Source: Zanthoxylum bungeanum (lineage: Eukaryota > Streptophyta > Magnoliopsida > Sapindales > Rutaceae). From it: DNA of 64,000 nucleotides. The notes under the pieces are model-generated. The model ran no database searches, was not told where the DNA came from, and saw only the letters and a program-made list of their open reading frames with translations. Position 1 is the first letter of the stretch; each line of letters starts with the position of its first letter. Below are positions 21,858 through 32,800 of this stretch, piece by piece. The stretch lies in the NCBI GenBank assembly GCA_019454045.1, contig SKCR01032772.1:1-64000 (forward strand). Direction: 5' to 3'. A program made the position numbers and the translations under genes.

Positions 21858-22903
21858 TGAAGTTAGAGAGCCTGACTCTGGAAGATGAGAAGCCTGAAGA
21901 AGACCTGATTGCAGAGGAAGAAGTGTCTATTGATGATGAAGACATTTACCTTCCTGACTTATTTGAATGTACTCCCGCATTATCCAATAATAAAGACATT
22001 TCTTTTGCTTACTTGCCTGAGTCATTTCCATTCACTCTGCATGAATCCAGCATATTTGACATCAGTTCAGCCAGAACTATTGCATTTAACTTGGGCACAC
22101 TTGAGAACCCCAAAGAAATTTTGATTGCAAGTGAAGTAACCTCCGAAGAGAGGGAGAAACTAGAACAAGTGTTGGTCAGATATGCCAAAGTATTTGCTTG
22201 GTCTTATGAGGACATGCCCGGGGTAGACAGAAACATTGCCCAGCACACAATACCAACTTATCCGAATATGAGGCCAGTAAAGCAGAAACTTCGACGGATG
22301 AGACCAGAATGGGCTGAGAAAGTCAGAGAGGAAGTTAAGAAGCAGATAGATGTGGGGTTCCTGGAAGTGGTAAAATACCCTGAATGGTTGGCTAACATAG
22401 TACCGGTACCGAAGAAAGATGGGAAAGTCAGAATGTGTGTAGACTACAGGGATCTCAATAAAGCTTGTCCGAAAGATGATTTCCCTTTGCCGCATATAGA
22501 TGTTCTGGTTGACAGTGCGGCTTTGTCTGCTATGTATTCATTTGCGGATGGATTTTCAGGGTACAATCAGGTTCTCATGGCTGAGGAAGATAAACACAAG
22601 ACTGCATTTGTTACCGAGTGGGGTACCTATTGTTACAAGGTGATGCCGTTTGGGCTTAAGAATGCAGGAGCTACTTATCAGCGGATGGCCACTACACTCT
22701 TCCATGACTTGATGCACAAAGAGATTGAGGTGTATGTGGATGACATGATGGTGAAATCAGAAACGAGAGTTGGGCATATTGAGGCATTGGAAAGGTTCCT
22801 TCAGAGAGTTGACAGATATAACCTGCGGCTTAATCCCAAGAAATGTGTGTTTGGGGTGACATCAGGGAAATTGCTTGGTCATACAGTGGGAATGGCGGAA
22901 TAG
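21827..22903 (+). pseudogene. Ty3 Tat reverse transcriptase
   Basis: 358-codon frame. RT blocks appear in order: WLANIVPVPKKDGKVRMCVD, YRDLNKACPKDDFPLPHID, FADGFSGYNQVLMAEEDKHK, TAFVTEWGTYCYKVMPFGLK, NAGATYQRM, and the catalytic YVDDMMVKS near residue 302. It copies the element RNA to DNA inside the particle. The frame is lost about 22860 by a +1 or -1 shift, after which RNase H continues in the next frame. Confidence 0.9.
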
Positions 22904-23605
22904 AGGTAGACTCCGAAAAGATCAAGGCAATCACAGAAATGCCTGCACCAAAGACAGAAAAGGAAGTCAGAGCATTCTTGGGAAAGATTCAGTACATCAG
23001 TCGGTTTATTGCCAAGTTGACATCAGTATGTGAGCCTATCTTCAAACTATTGAGAAAAGATCAGCCGGTGAGATGGAATGAACAGTGTCAGACCGCCTTC
23101 GACAGAATCAGAGAGTACTTGGTAAAGCCTCCTGTATTGAAGCCTCCGAGGCCGGGTAGACCTTTGATATTGTATTTGGCTATAGAATCAGAAGCATTGG
23201 GGGGTATGATGGTACAGGCAGATGAGGCAGGGGTAGAACATGCAGTTTATTATCTGAGTAAGAAGCTGCTTCCGTATGAGGCTCGGTATCAGGAAGTTGA
23301 GAAGATCTGTCTTGCAGTGGTATGGGCTTCCAGAAAGTTGCGACATTACTTCCAGTCTTACAAGATCCAGGTGGTGGCAAAGGAGAATCCTCTGAAATAT
23401 CTGCATTCAGTGCCTTCACTAGTGGGAAAACTGGGCCGATGGTTGGTATTGTTGACAGAGTTTGACATTGAGTATATCACCTCCAAGGTGATCAAGGGAC
23501 GAGCAGTAGCGGAGTTTCTGGCATTGCAACCTGTTGAGGGGGATCAGTATAAGTTTGAGTTTCCAGATGAAGAGATCCAAGCAATAACAGTTCAGAGATG
23601 GAAGA
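22843..23605 (+). pseudogene. Ty3 Tat first RNase H (probably inactive)
   Basis: Continues pol in a new frame: EVRAFLGKIQYISRFI, then TAFDRIREYLVKPPVLKPP and LILYLAIESEALGGMMVQ, YLSKKLLPYEARYQEVEK and LRHYFQSYKIQVV. The first catalytic aspartate of Ty3 RNase H (normally Y-x-D-A-S) is replaced in YLAIESEALGG. Loss of catalytic residues from this domain after gain of a second RNase H is known for Tat elements. Confidence 0.8.
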
Positions 23606-24068
23606 TGTATTTCGACGGAGCAGTGAATTACAAGGGAGCCGGAATTGGGATCTGTGATAGTAACCCGAGGGAGAGACTTTGCCTTTGGCTAAGAGGTTGA
23701 CATTCAGAGTGACTAATAACATGGCTGAGTATGAAGCATGTGCTTTTGGCCTGACAGCATTGATAGCCTTGAAGGCCGGGAGTGTGGAAATCTACGGAGA
23801 TTCTATGTTAGTAGTCCAGCAGATGCGAGGAGAATGGGAATTGAAGGAAGAACGGTTGAGGCCTTATCTGTTTCACCTCAGAAAATTGGCACAGGGTATC
23901 CCCGAGTGTAAGTTTCAGCACCTACCGAGAGAAGAGAATCAGATGGCAGACGCATTGGCTACACTAGCAGCGACTTGGGAAAATCCAGAGAAGTTAGTGA
24001 TGAGACCATTGATACTGACAACAGCAAGTAAACCTGCTTATGAGATAGAAAGAAGTTCTGGAAGTTGA
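23606..24068 (+). pseudogene. Archaeal-type second RNase H (aRNH)
   Basis: Starts as MYFDGAVNYKGAGIGI in one frame and continues after a shift near 23680 as RVTNNMAEYEACAFGLTALI, VEIYGDSMLVVQQMRG and ENQMADALATLA. The four acidic positions (FDG, AEYEA, YGDS, MADAL) are all present, so this domain has its catalytic set and probably supplies RNA removal for the element. Placement before integrase is diagnostic of the Tat lineage. About 100 bp of broken frame separates it from integrase. Confidence 0.88.
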
Positions 24069-24170
24069 GGTTGACGATGGTAAGCCTTGGTATTATGACA
24101 TTCAGAGATATCTGGAACATGGTGAATTCCCGGAGGGGCGGGCAGAAAAGACAGAATAGCCATTCAGAAG

Positions 24171-25331
24171 TTGGCTTCCCAGTATGTGACTTTGAGAGGG
24201 GAACTGTACAAGAGGCAGGCAAACGGCATTCAGTTGAAATGTTTGAGAAAAGAAGAAGCTCAGAAAGTGATGGAAGAGGTACATGCCGGGGTATGTGGTC
24301 CGCACATGAATGGGCTGAACTTGTCCCGCAAGATAGTGAGACAGGGGTTTTATTGGTCAACCATGGAGACAGACTGCGCGAAGATGGTAAAGCACTGTCA
24401 TGACTGTCAAGCACACGGTAATTTGAATCACTTACCGCACACAGAATTGCACGGGCTGTCAGAGCCATGGCCGTTCTCAGCATGGGGGATTGACATGATC
24501 GGGGAAATTCGACCGAATGCATCTAATGGGCATCGCTTCATAGTAGTAGCAGTGGATTACTTCTCAAAGTGGGTGGAAGCCGAATCCTTCCGTAATGTTA
24601 CAGCGAAGCAGATGGCAAAGTTCATAGCTCGGAACCTCATTTGTCGGTATGGTATGCCGCATCATGTAGTGACAGACAACGGGGTCCAGTTTCAAGGAGA
24701 GACGAAGGCAATGTTACAGAGGCATGGGATAGGCCACCACAAGTCATCACCGTACAGGCCGCAGGCAAATGGGGCAGTTGAGGCAGCCAACAAGACTATA
24801 AAGACAATTTTAGCCAAGATGACAGAAAATTGTAGAGATTGGGCCGAGAAGTTACCGTATGCTTTGTGGGGGTACAGAACGTCGGTCAGAACGGCCACAG
24901 GTGCAACACCTTACTCCTTGGTCTACGGGATGGAAGCAGTATTACCAGTAGAAGTGGAAATACAGTCCCTGAGGGTATTAGCAGAGGCAGAATTACCGGA
25001 ACAGGAATGGGCCGCACAGAGATTTGATCAGTTAGCACTGTTGGATGAGAAGAGAACGAAGTCTTTGTATCACATGCAGTTATATCAGAAGAGACTAGCC
25101 CGGGCATTCAACAAGAAAGTACGTCCCACAAAGATCAGAAAGGGTGATTTGGTACTTAAGCAGTCGAGGCCGTCGACGACAGATCCGAGAGGCAAATTCA
25201 GGCCTAACTGGGAAGGACCTTACATCGTTCAGAAAGTCCTGGGAAATGGAGCAGTGAAGCTATCAGACTTGGAAGGAAATGAATTCACAGAACCAATCAA
25301 TGTCGACAGGTTGAAGTTGTACTTTGCTTGA
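24171..25331 (+). CDS. Ty3 Tat integrase
   Basis: Open frame of 386 codons covering a whole integrase: HHCC zinc region (H-H near residues 38-46, then HCHDC near 76-80), catalytic core with GIDMIG (D about 107), VTDNGVQF (D about 168) and GAVEAANK (E about 204, D-35-E spacing). A C-terminal part follows with KVRPTKIRKGDLVL and a GKFRPNWEGPYIV motif of the GPF/Y type. It ends IN...DRLKLYFA. Integrase joins the element DNA to the host chromosome. It is the only pol domain here readable without interruption, but it is cut off from upstream pol by a stop or shift between 24068 and 24171. Confidence 0.88.
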   Translation: MASQYVTLRGELYKRQANGIQLKCLRKEEAQKVMEEVHAGVCGPHMNGLNLSRKIVRQGFYWSTMETDCAKMVKHCHDCQAHGNLNHLPHTELHGLSEPWPFSAWGIDMIGEIRPNASNGHRFIVVAVDYFSKWVEAESFRNVTAKQMAKFIARNLICRYGMPHHVVTDNGVQFQGETKAMLQRHGIGHHKSSPYRPQANGAVEAANKTIKTILAKMTENCRDWAEKLPYALWGYRTSVRTATGATPYSLVYGMEAVLPVEVEIQSLRVLAEAELPEQEWAAQRFDQLALLDEKRTKSLYHMQLYQKRLARAFNKKVRPTKIRKGDLVLKQSRPSTTDPRGKFRPNWEGPYIVQKVLGNGAVKLSDLEGNEFTEPINVDRLKLYFA

Positions 25332-25569
25332 GAAGACTTGGTCGCCAGCGGAAGACCTAACCCAACGGAATAAGAAAACTCCTGCATACATGCATACACG
25401 TAACCTATATTGCATATTTTTGTGTTTGTTCTGTTTTGTGTAAACAGGTGTTGAAGACGGAAAAGAGCGAGCAGTAAGCCAATCAGAGATGGCAAAGGCA
25501 CAACATTTGATATGGGCAGTAATCTGAAGATTGAGGTCCCAATGAAGTTAAGTTCCGGGTATGGGTCTC
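25332..25569 (+). other. Ty3 3' untranslated stretch
   Basis: Non-coding region between the integrase stop and the tandem array; nothing recognised. Confidence 0.5.
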
Positions 25570-26160
25570 GGAGGGCGAAGCCCATATCGACTGGGGAGCG
25601 AGGCTCCACATACATCATCATGTTAGCTTGGGGCGAAGCCCATATCGGCTGAGGAGCGAAGCTCCACATCATCATTTTCGGGATGCGTCCCAGGGTCGAG
25701 GCCCATATTTTGTCAGCGGTATTGGGATGCGTCCCAGGGTCGAGGCCCCCGTTGTCGGTTGCAGCTATTGGGATGCGTCCCAGGATCGAGGTCCACTGCA
25801 TCATCATTTTCGGGATGCGTCCCAGGGTCGAGGCCCACATTTTGTCAGCGGTATTGGGATGCGTCCCAGGGTCGAGGCCCCCGTTGTCGGTTGCAACTAT
25901 TGGGATGCGTCCCAGGTCGAGGCCCACATTTTGTCAGTGGTATTGGGATGCGTCCCAGGGTCGAGGCCCCCGTTGTCGGTTGCAGCTATTGGGATGCGTC
26001 CCAGGGTCGAGGCCCACATTATTGTCAGCGGTATTGGGATGCGTCCCAGGGTCGAGGCCCCCGTTGTCGGTTGCAGCTATTGGGATGCGTCCCAGGTTCG
26101 AGGCCCACATCATCAGCAGCATCGAGATGCGTCTCAGGATCGAGGTCCACTGCAGTATCA
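25570..26160 (+). repeat. Ty3 3'-UTR tandem array, 44/46-bp alternating units
   Basis: GGGATGCGTCCCAGG starts at 25680, 25724, 25770, 25812, 25856, 25902, 25945, 25991, 26036 and 26082, with spacing alternating mainly 44 and 46. Two monomer types (tails 'gttgtcggttgcagctatt' and 'attttgtcagcggtatt') alternate, so the higher-order unit is about 90 bp. GGGATGCGTCCC is itself an inverted repeat. Diverged units flank it. Tat elements often carry such 3' arrays. Proteins predicted across it in several frames are artefacts. Confidence 0.9.
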
Positions 26161-26254
26161 GCTCAGCTCGAGACAGCTAGCTAGCCAGGTAAGTAAAATG
26201 CATTGCATAACTTTGATAGGATTGTTCAAAGTCACACACTGCACAAGTCCCATC

Positions 26255-26268
26255 AAAGTGGGGGCGAC
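26255..26268 (+). other. Ty3 polypurine tract
   Basis: AAAGTGGGGGCGAC directly before the 3' LTR. Confidence 0.75.
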
Positions 26269-27574
26269 TGTAGGCATTGCATTTTCGCATGTGAAACCCG
26301 ATGATGAGTCTCATTTGGAGGCACTACCTTTTGAGTCATGAAAGCCGCGGGAAACGGATATCGGAAGGGGAAATTCAGGATAAACAAGCTCACTGTCTTC
26401 GTTGGTGCTGCGTTCGTTACTTCGTTCGAACCTCGTGCAGATTGCGGACGTTCGTGCCGCGTGCGATGAGGCGTTCGAACGGAGCCGGTAATTCTGGTTT
26501 TGCTGCTAGCCTCACACCCCAGCCCATTTAGCTCCCCAAAGCCCATAAAACACATCCCAAATTAAATAAATAAATATTAATTAAATATTAAACATTAAAA
26601 TAAAACATTTAAACCATTTACCAATTAAAATAAACAATTACCAACTTAAACTAAAATCATGCCTAATATAAATGAATCAAATATATTATATACTAAAACT
26701 AAAAATAAGATTTGCCTAATTAAAATCAATCTTAACCAATTAAAGCCAATCATATATTTGACTTCCTAATTCAATAAGATATCCACCAATTAAAAGTTTT
26801 GACTTCCTAATCTAACCAAATTGTCCCCCCTCAATCTTTGACTTTCCTTGCTAACACCAATCATATCCCCTCTTAATGACAAAATCCCTTCCTTGTGACA
26901 CAAGGCCAAACCCTACCTCTCCTCTATATAAACATGACTAAACCAAGGCCATCCCCCTCTCCAATCTCTCTAGCTTATACACACAATTCACACAAGAATT
27001 ATAGCAAGAAATCCTAGACACCAAACAATCCCTCTCACACCACCGAAAATCACACCAAAACAATCCCTCTCATACCACCGAAAATCACACCAAAACAATC
27101 CCTAACCACCACCGAAAATCCTCCAAAACAGTCCCCAAAATCCCAAAAACAGTACACAAAAAAACAGCATAGATAACCTTAAGAATAATCATATATAATT
27201 GCATTAAAAAACCCACACAACTTGGAATAGGTTATTGAAAACGTTAAAACAGGTAGCCCGTGCGGGGAGCAGCAAAACAGGAGCCAAATAGGAGCAGAAC
27301 GGAGTTCGAATCGTAAGCAAAGCGGCGAAGCAGTGAGCTAGGACGTTGAACCAGTGGACCAGAAAGTTGCGGAGCCTTACCCCCCTTTCGATTTCCGTGG
27401 AACGCGAGTCCGAGAGACGGCTTAAAAGGTTAGACCTGAGGGTATCTTTCACACTTATTCTCATTTTACTTTCTGGTCATTTATTTTGATTATATTTTCT
27501 GTATTTGTGGTATATGTTGTGTGTATGATGTATGTTGTGGGTATTGGATGAATGAGAGATGTGTCAACTCTCGC

Positions 27575-27666
27575 GGTATATCGGATGGAAACCCGGACAT
27601 AAATTTCATAGCCGATTCCGAATGGACGGTAGTATGATCTGTACTCGGGCCACAACTCCACGTACC
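27575..27666 (+). other. 92-nt module, 3' LTR copy 1
   Basis: Identical to 16591-16682 except position 58 (G instead of A). Confidence 0.7.
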
Positions 27667-28269
27667 GCTTGGGCAAACGGCACTTTCTTTCTTTCGTTGT
27701 GTTGCTCTTGTTTATTTAGTTTTCTTACTTAAATTCAATACGTCGTTAGTTATGCATGATTCAACCAGGCGCATGGGCTTAGTGAGTTAGTCCAAAGGTC
27801 CTCCATTTAGGAGACAAAGAGCCGAAAAGGCCACCTTCGTGACACTACTTCGCCGTGCCGGTTGATGTATGTTCGGTTGGACGCTAGATACGTTCAATCG
27901 GGCATACTTAGTTTAATATTATTATTATCTTTATTTTCGTATGAGTCAATCGAGCGCATGGGCTTAGTAAGTGTGACGGAAATCCCCTATGGGGAGAGGC
28001 TAAAAGCCCTTTACCACGATGCTTTGCCGCGCCGGTTGATGTGTGTTCAGATTGGACGTAAGATGTGTTCAATCGGGCATACTTGGTTGACATGATTGGT
28101 TCTATTCTTGTATGTGTAATGTGATGCGCATGAGCTTAGTATGTTGGTCTAAAGGTCCTCTCTTTGAGAGATCAAGAGCCCCAAAAGGTCACCTTTATGG
28201 CAGTACTTCGCCGCGCCCCTTATTTTCTGTTTACGTATTACATCCCATTTTCATGCATCAGGTCCGTGT

Positions 28270-28535
28270 CCGTTCGAACGCGTTTGCAAACGCAACTCGA
28301 ACGCGCATACATTTTGCCTTATCATGCATCAGGTCTCCTTTCCGTTCGAACGCGTTTACGAACGCTACTCGAACGTGAGCATTCTGTTTCATTTCCGTTC
28401 GAACGCGTTTACGAACGCTACTCGAACGTGAGCATTCTGTTTCATTTCCGTTCGAACGCGTTTACGAACGCTACACGAACGTGAGCATTCTGTTTCATTT
28501 CCGTTCGAACGCGTTTACGAACGCTGCACGAACGT
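28270..28535 (+). repeat. 53-bp tandem array, 3' LTR
   Basis: GTTCGAACG at 28344, 28397, 28450 and 28503 (53-bp spacing), with the diverged first unit at 28272; matches the 5' LTR array. Confidence 0.9.
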
Positions 28536-28669
28536 GCACACACTGAACTGAGTCTGTCTTATTATATTCATGCATATTTGCCTATTGGTTGATCTTTCTT
28601 TTGTAAATGTGTCAATGTATCACCATTCATATGCTTGTGTCATGATAACATTTGAGTATTATTTCTTGC

Positions 28670-28761
28670 GGTATATCGGATGGAAACCCAGACGTAAATT
28701 CCGTAGCCGATTCCGAATGGACGGTAGTGCGGTCTGTACTTGGGCTACAATTCCACGTACC
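28670..28761 (+). other. 92-nt module, 3' LTR copy 2
   Basis: Identical to 17685-17776. Confidence 0.7.
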
Positions 28762-29204
28762 ACTTGGAAAAGTGCCCATATGTGTGCTTGTATGGTTACC
28801 ATGTATGCTTGTATGGTTAGTATGTGTGCTTGTGTTTTCCTGAATGTGATGTACAAAGTTGTATGTTCGTTGCTATCTTGATATATGTTAAGCATGCAAT
28901 TTTATATATGAAATACATGTATATTTAGGCGCATATTTTATTTTATATATGTGAATTTAGAAGCATGATACCCTTAGAAATAGTTGTTACTTCAGCTTGT
29001 TTAAATTATTATATAAATTTTCATTACAAGTGACATAAGTAAGGGACTATTCCGAACCCAACGGTTTGAGGTCTTCCCTTGCGGGGTGAGTGCGGCCTTA
29101 AATCTTTGTCCCGGGTCACACCGGGTGGCGACTCCATGTTATGTAATCCTTCCCAAACTAGGCCGCGAGCCTAGGAACGGCGTCGCTCAGGTCTGTGTCC
29201 CACA

Positions 29205-29921
29205 CCCATGAAATAAAATGGTATAATAAGACATCCAGGGAAAAAAAATTCATAATCATATATAGAACTCCAAGTTCATATATATGATACTGTAAGCTTA
29301 GAACTTTAGGTTCTAAATGAGTAAAGTTGTAACTTAGAACTTTATATTCTATTTTGTTTCCTAAAATTTCGAATTCTCTTTTAGAATTCATAACTCCAAA
29401 CTTCAGGTTTAGGTTTAAAAATTATCGTAGAACTTCCAGTTCTAATTTATATGATTAATTTTCCGAACTTCAGGCTCATATATGAAAATGATAGATGTAG
29501 AAATTTTGGTTTTAAGAGTTACATTTAAGAACTCCAGGTTCTAATTTATTTATAATTGCCAATAGTATATATATACTTGTATCTTGATATCATAACCAGT
29601 TTAGCGGATATCTTTGAAATTCATCATATTTCTACTAGATATGGCTGAATATAAAATATTTTCGATATATAGTTTAGTTCCACTTGCTATTAAAATTATG
29701 GCTATTCCAAAACCTTCAATTAATATTAAGTTCAAGCAATATTTCTTATCTCGAAAAATATATAACAAGACTATCAACTAAGCATATCTCCTCCTCATTT
29801 TTCGAGAGAGGATAATTTATTTTGTAAATCTCTATAATTTCTAAAAATAATCATAAAAGTTGATCAATGATATCTACAAATAAGATATAAATTTTGTGTA
29901 CATCAAATACATAATCATTGT
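29205..29921 (-). pseudogene. Copia protease/pre-integrase remnant
   Basis: On the minus strand about 29830-29580 reads EEICLVDSLV, KKYCLNLILIEGF, SGTKLYIENILYSAISSRN and MNFKDIR, matching the copia segment 'CL.DS.TTH..L..KKYF' through 'ALYS..SRRNLLSFKDIR.NGYHIE'. The DS may be what is left of the protease active site. Toward 29205 the frame dissolves into GAACTT/AAGTTC motifs also seen at 37.0-38.1 kb. Stops throughout. Confidence 0.65.
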
Positions 29922-30563
29922 TGTACGAGCCAAATTTGGTACATGGGCAATTTCATCCTTTTACTTCAGGCCCAAGCTTCTACCTCAAAGGGAAGCCCCA
30001 ATGTTTAAAGTGCATAGAGGCCTAGAGATTCATAAGCCCAAGCCCAGTAAGACGTCACGTGCTCAAAGCATAATCGGGGCTCATCCTAATTCAATCCACA
30101 TAACGCCCAGGCTCATAAATGTCATTCACAACCCATCTGTTCCAGCCTACAACGCAGTAAAAGCTCCTCATAAAGTTGACTGTTACCATGATCCAAACGG
30201 ACGATTAATCAAAAGAGGCACACGTTACTATAGCATGAATATATAAGGAACAAGGCTCCAAGAGGAAATGGATTCAACTTCTAGCTCTCCTACTCACAAC
30301 TTTGAGACATCCTCAAGCTCACCACACCTCCGACTAATCGCCCTCACGGCACCCTACTAAGTCCAAGGTAGTATCCAACCTTTGACTTCCCACCTTCTAA
30401 CTCATTTGTACCTTCACTGATTTGAGCGTCGGAGTGCCCCCGGCACCCACCACACCGGTGGGCAGTACTCCCGCTCACTCTACATCTTTGTTTTACAGGA
30501 TCGCCAGTGCCTCATCCTCACGAAATCTCAATTGTAGATTTGGAGCGAAAATCAGTGTCTACA
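29922..30563 (+). repeat. LARD 5' LTR
   Basis: 642 bp; differs from 35982-36623 by scattered substitutions (a few percent by eye). TATATAA at 30240-30246 is a likely TATA box. Confidence 0.9.
30240..30246 (+). promoter_or_regulatory. TATA box of LARD 5' LTR
   Basis: TATATAA followed by GGAACAAGG; same sequence at 36300-36306 in the 3' LTR. Confidence 0.5.
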
Positions 30564-30566
30564 GTT

Positions 30567-30584
30567 TGGCGCCCACCGTGGGGC
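30567..30584 (+). other. LARD primer-binding site
   Basis: TGGCGCCCACCGTGGGGC, a common plant Ty3-type primer-binding site, three bases after the 5' LTR. Confidence 0.85.
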
Positions 30585-32332
30585 CCTAGCGATTCATGGC
30601 AAGCAAAGATCTCTCCATCTATGATCTTTCAAAACACACTCCTACCCGTTTGGCGTCGCGCAACGAGCAAGCACCAAATCTCATGAACATTGGAGCATAT
30701 TTCTAAATCTCAAGGCCCAAAGCTACGGGTCACCGCAACAATCCTACCACAATAAACCACCATCAGACGACCGTTCACTAAACCACCAATGAAGAAATCA
30801 TATTTCTCCAGCAGACCGATCACAACAAGATTCCTCTTCCACGTGAAAGGAAGTACAAGAGTTTAAAAGAGCAATCCTCATCAATCTACCTGGAGTCACA
30901 CTACTAAAAAGGAAGAGTCGAGCCACGATAGTACCAGACTATGCAAAAAGGATCATTATCAACTTATCACTACATATGAAGTTTTTCAAATTCATCAGAC
31001 AATATGAATAAAACTCTATCCCCTTCGCACAACATGAAAGCGGTGCAGTCTTCTTCAAACGTCATGAGAGGATTGTCATCTCCTCTAGGATCAAGGAGAA
31101 GGATGTCCCAGTCGACTATACCCGAATGAAAACTTGGCGTAGGCATCCCGTTCAAATATTACCACTCCATGAGGCTTGACACTTGTCTAAGATTTCATTC
31201 GACATGAGATGAAAGAAGTTCTAGATAGAATCTGAGACTCCACTCGACACGCCGAGGGAGAAGTCTTAGCTAGAGGCTAAGGTTCTAGTCGGCGCGGCGT
31301 GAAGGAATGATCAACTATTAGCTGAAGTTTCATTTGACACTGAGGAAAGGATGAAGACCCGATTCATTGTGGATGCTCCAATTAACACATGAAGATTCAA
31401 AATAAGGTAAGTGTCTCGCTCGACATGGTAAGGATGTAGACTCAACTTATAGAGGATAATCAGAATGAAGATCCGACATGAGACAAATAAGCCATGAAGG
31501 CTTCCTTTTATACCACTCTCAATTTGGCGCCCCAAGTTCCAGCCTATAGATGCCTCAAAGTTCCAGTTCTCACTCACAGAGCCACATTCGAAAAGGTGCG
31601 TTCAAAGGTATGGCATCAAACAGAAATGCCACTTCGACAAGGCAAAATTAAAGGTCAACCAGCGACTCTACTTGTATCAAGGTCTGATATTGGGCAGAGA
31701 TACCATCCAACACTATACGAATTAAGACCTGACACCAGTCATAGGTCCACTCGGCATGACAAATCGAAGACGGTTGAATTTACAAGTGCCTAGCGTTCAT
31801 TCGACACTACATATTGATTGACGAACGAAGCCCACCATGCGCTCCAAAATACCTCTTTAAAGAGCAACCAAGTGGCACACTCGCCAGAGTTACCAAATGA
31901 CACAGACCATTTATCTTGATCCCTTACAAAGGGAGAATGAGAGAATATCATAATCATACCACATGTCTTTCTCCCTATCGGTATCATGGAACCTTTGTTG
32001 CGCACCACTATGAAACGAGTATATAATATAACGAATACACGAAGCATTTCGCCAAAGGACACTTCATACTACTTTTCGACATGTGGCGTCTCAACTCAAC
32101 TGGGCGTAGGAGAAACAAACAATACTGAGGCAAAACAATTGGTGAATTTCCTCATATGAAGGCTCTATGTACCAAAAGACAGAATTCCATTCGACACGCT
32201 TTATACATGTGGGATCACAATGGCTTTAGCCTATCGGCCTTTTTCGCGTGGAGATTGCTTCGTTGGACATTGAGTAGTCTGCGCCATCAACAGGAACGGA
32301 TAGTAGAGCCCATGTCATCGTAACCAGAAGAT
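30585..32332 (+). other. LARD interior, non-coding
   Basis: No gag or pol motif. Many stops. Degenerate repeats containing 'ttcgacac' or 'tcgacat' recur between 31180 and 32200. Confidence 0.6.
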
Positions 32333-32800
32333 ATGACAGAGGTTGATGGAGCACATAAGTCATGCTTGAGACCACACGAGAACCCACTGAAATTTGCTGA
32401 GTTGATTGGTAAGGAGCATGTTGAGTCGACAGAAGTTGATGGAGTACATAAGTCGTGCTTGAGACCACACGAGAACCCACTGAAAGTTACCGATTTGATT
32501 GTTAAGGAGCATGTCGAGTCGACAGAAGTTGATGGAGTACATAAGTCGTGCTTGAGACCACACGAGAACCCGCTGAAAGTTGCCGAGTTGATTGGTAAGG
32601 AGCATGTCGAGTCGACAGAAGTTGATGGAGTACATAAGTCGTGCTTGAGACCACACGAGAACCCACTGAAAGTTGTCGAGTTGATTGGTAAGGAGCATGT
32701 CGAGTCGACAGAGGTTGATGGAGTACTTAAGTCGTGCTTGAGACCACACGAGAACACACTGGAAGTTGCCGAGTTGTTCAGTAAAGAACACCTCGGGTCG
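32333..32800 (+). repeat. 93-bp tandem array (5 units) in LARD
   Basis: GTTGATGGAG units start at 32342, 32435, 32528, 32621 and 32714, exactly 93 bp apart. Because 93 is a multiple of three, the array is open in several frames on both strands (for example a 157-codon plus-strand frame with a 31-residue repeat containing EVDGVHKSCLRPHENPLK). No start context, homology or gag/pol similarity supports translation. Confidence 0.9.

Larger units (their letters stand above)
15311..29204 (+). mobile_element. Ty3 LTR retrotransposon, Tat lineage
   Basis: 13.9-kb element with 2.9-kb LTRs (15311-18221 and 26269-29204) starting TGTAGGCATTG and ending CCCACA, a primer-binding site, gag, protease, RT, RNase H, a second archaeal-type RNase H, integrase, a 3' tandem array and a polypurine tract, in that order. 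The second RNase H between RNase H and integrase marks the plant Tat lineage. Flanks share only CCCA next to the LTRs (CCCCA left, CCCAT right), so the 5-bp TSD is imperfect. The LTRs are almost identical, implying recent insertion, yet coding is broken by several frameshifts. It is inserted in the decayed copia element. Confidence 0.92.
26269..29204 (+). repeat. Ty3 Tat 3' LTR
   Basis: 2936 bp, partner of 15311-18221. Differences are mostly one-base gains or losses in homopolymers plus an insertion of about 37 bp near 27060-27095. It carries the same TATA box (26934-26942), hairpin repeats (about 27768-28210), modules and 53-bp array. Confidence 0.93.

Noticed and set aside
25628..26341. Long overlapping frames (up to 237 codons) rich in GMRPRVEAP-type repeats
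   Set aside because: They lie on the 44/46-bp array, appear in several frames at once and match no gag/pol domain.
15311..29204. Single intact autonomous Ty3 element
   Set aside because: gag, protease, RT and RNase H need several frame changes; only integrase reads through.
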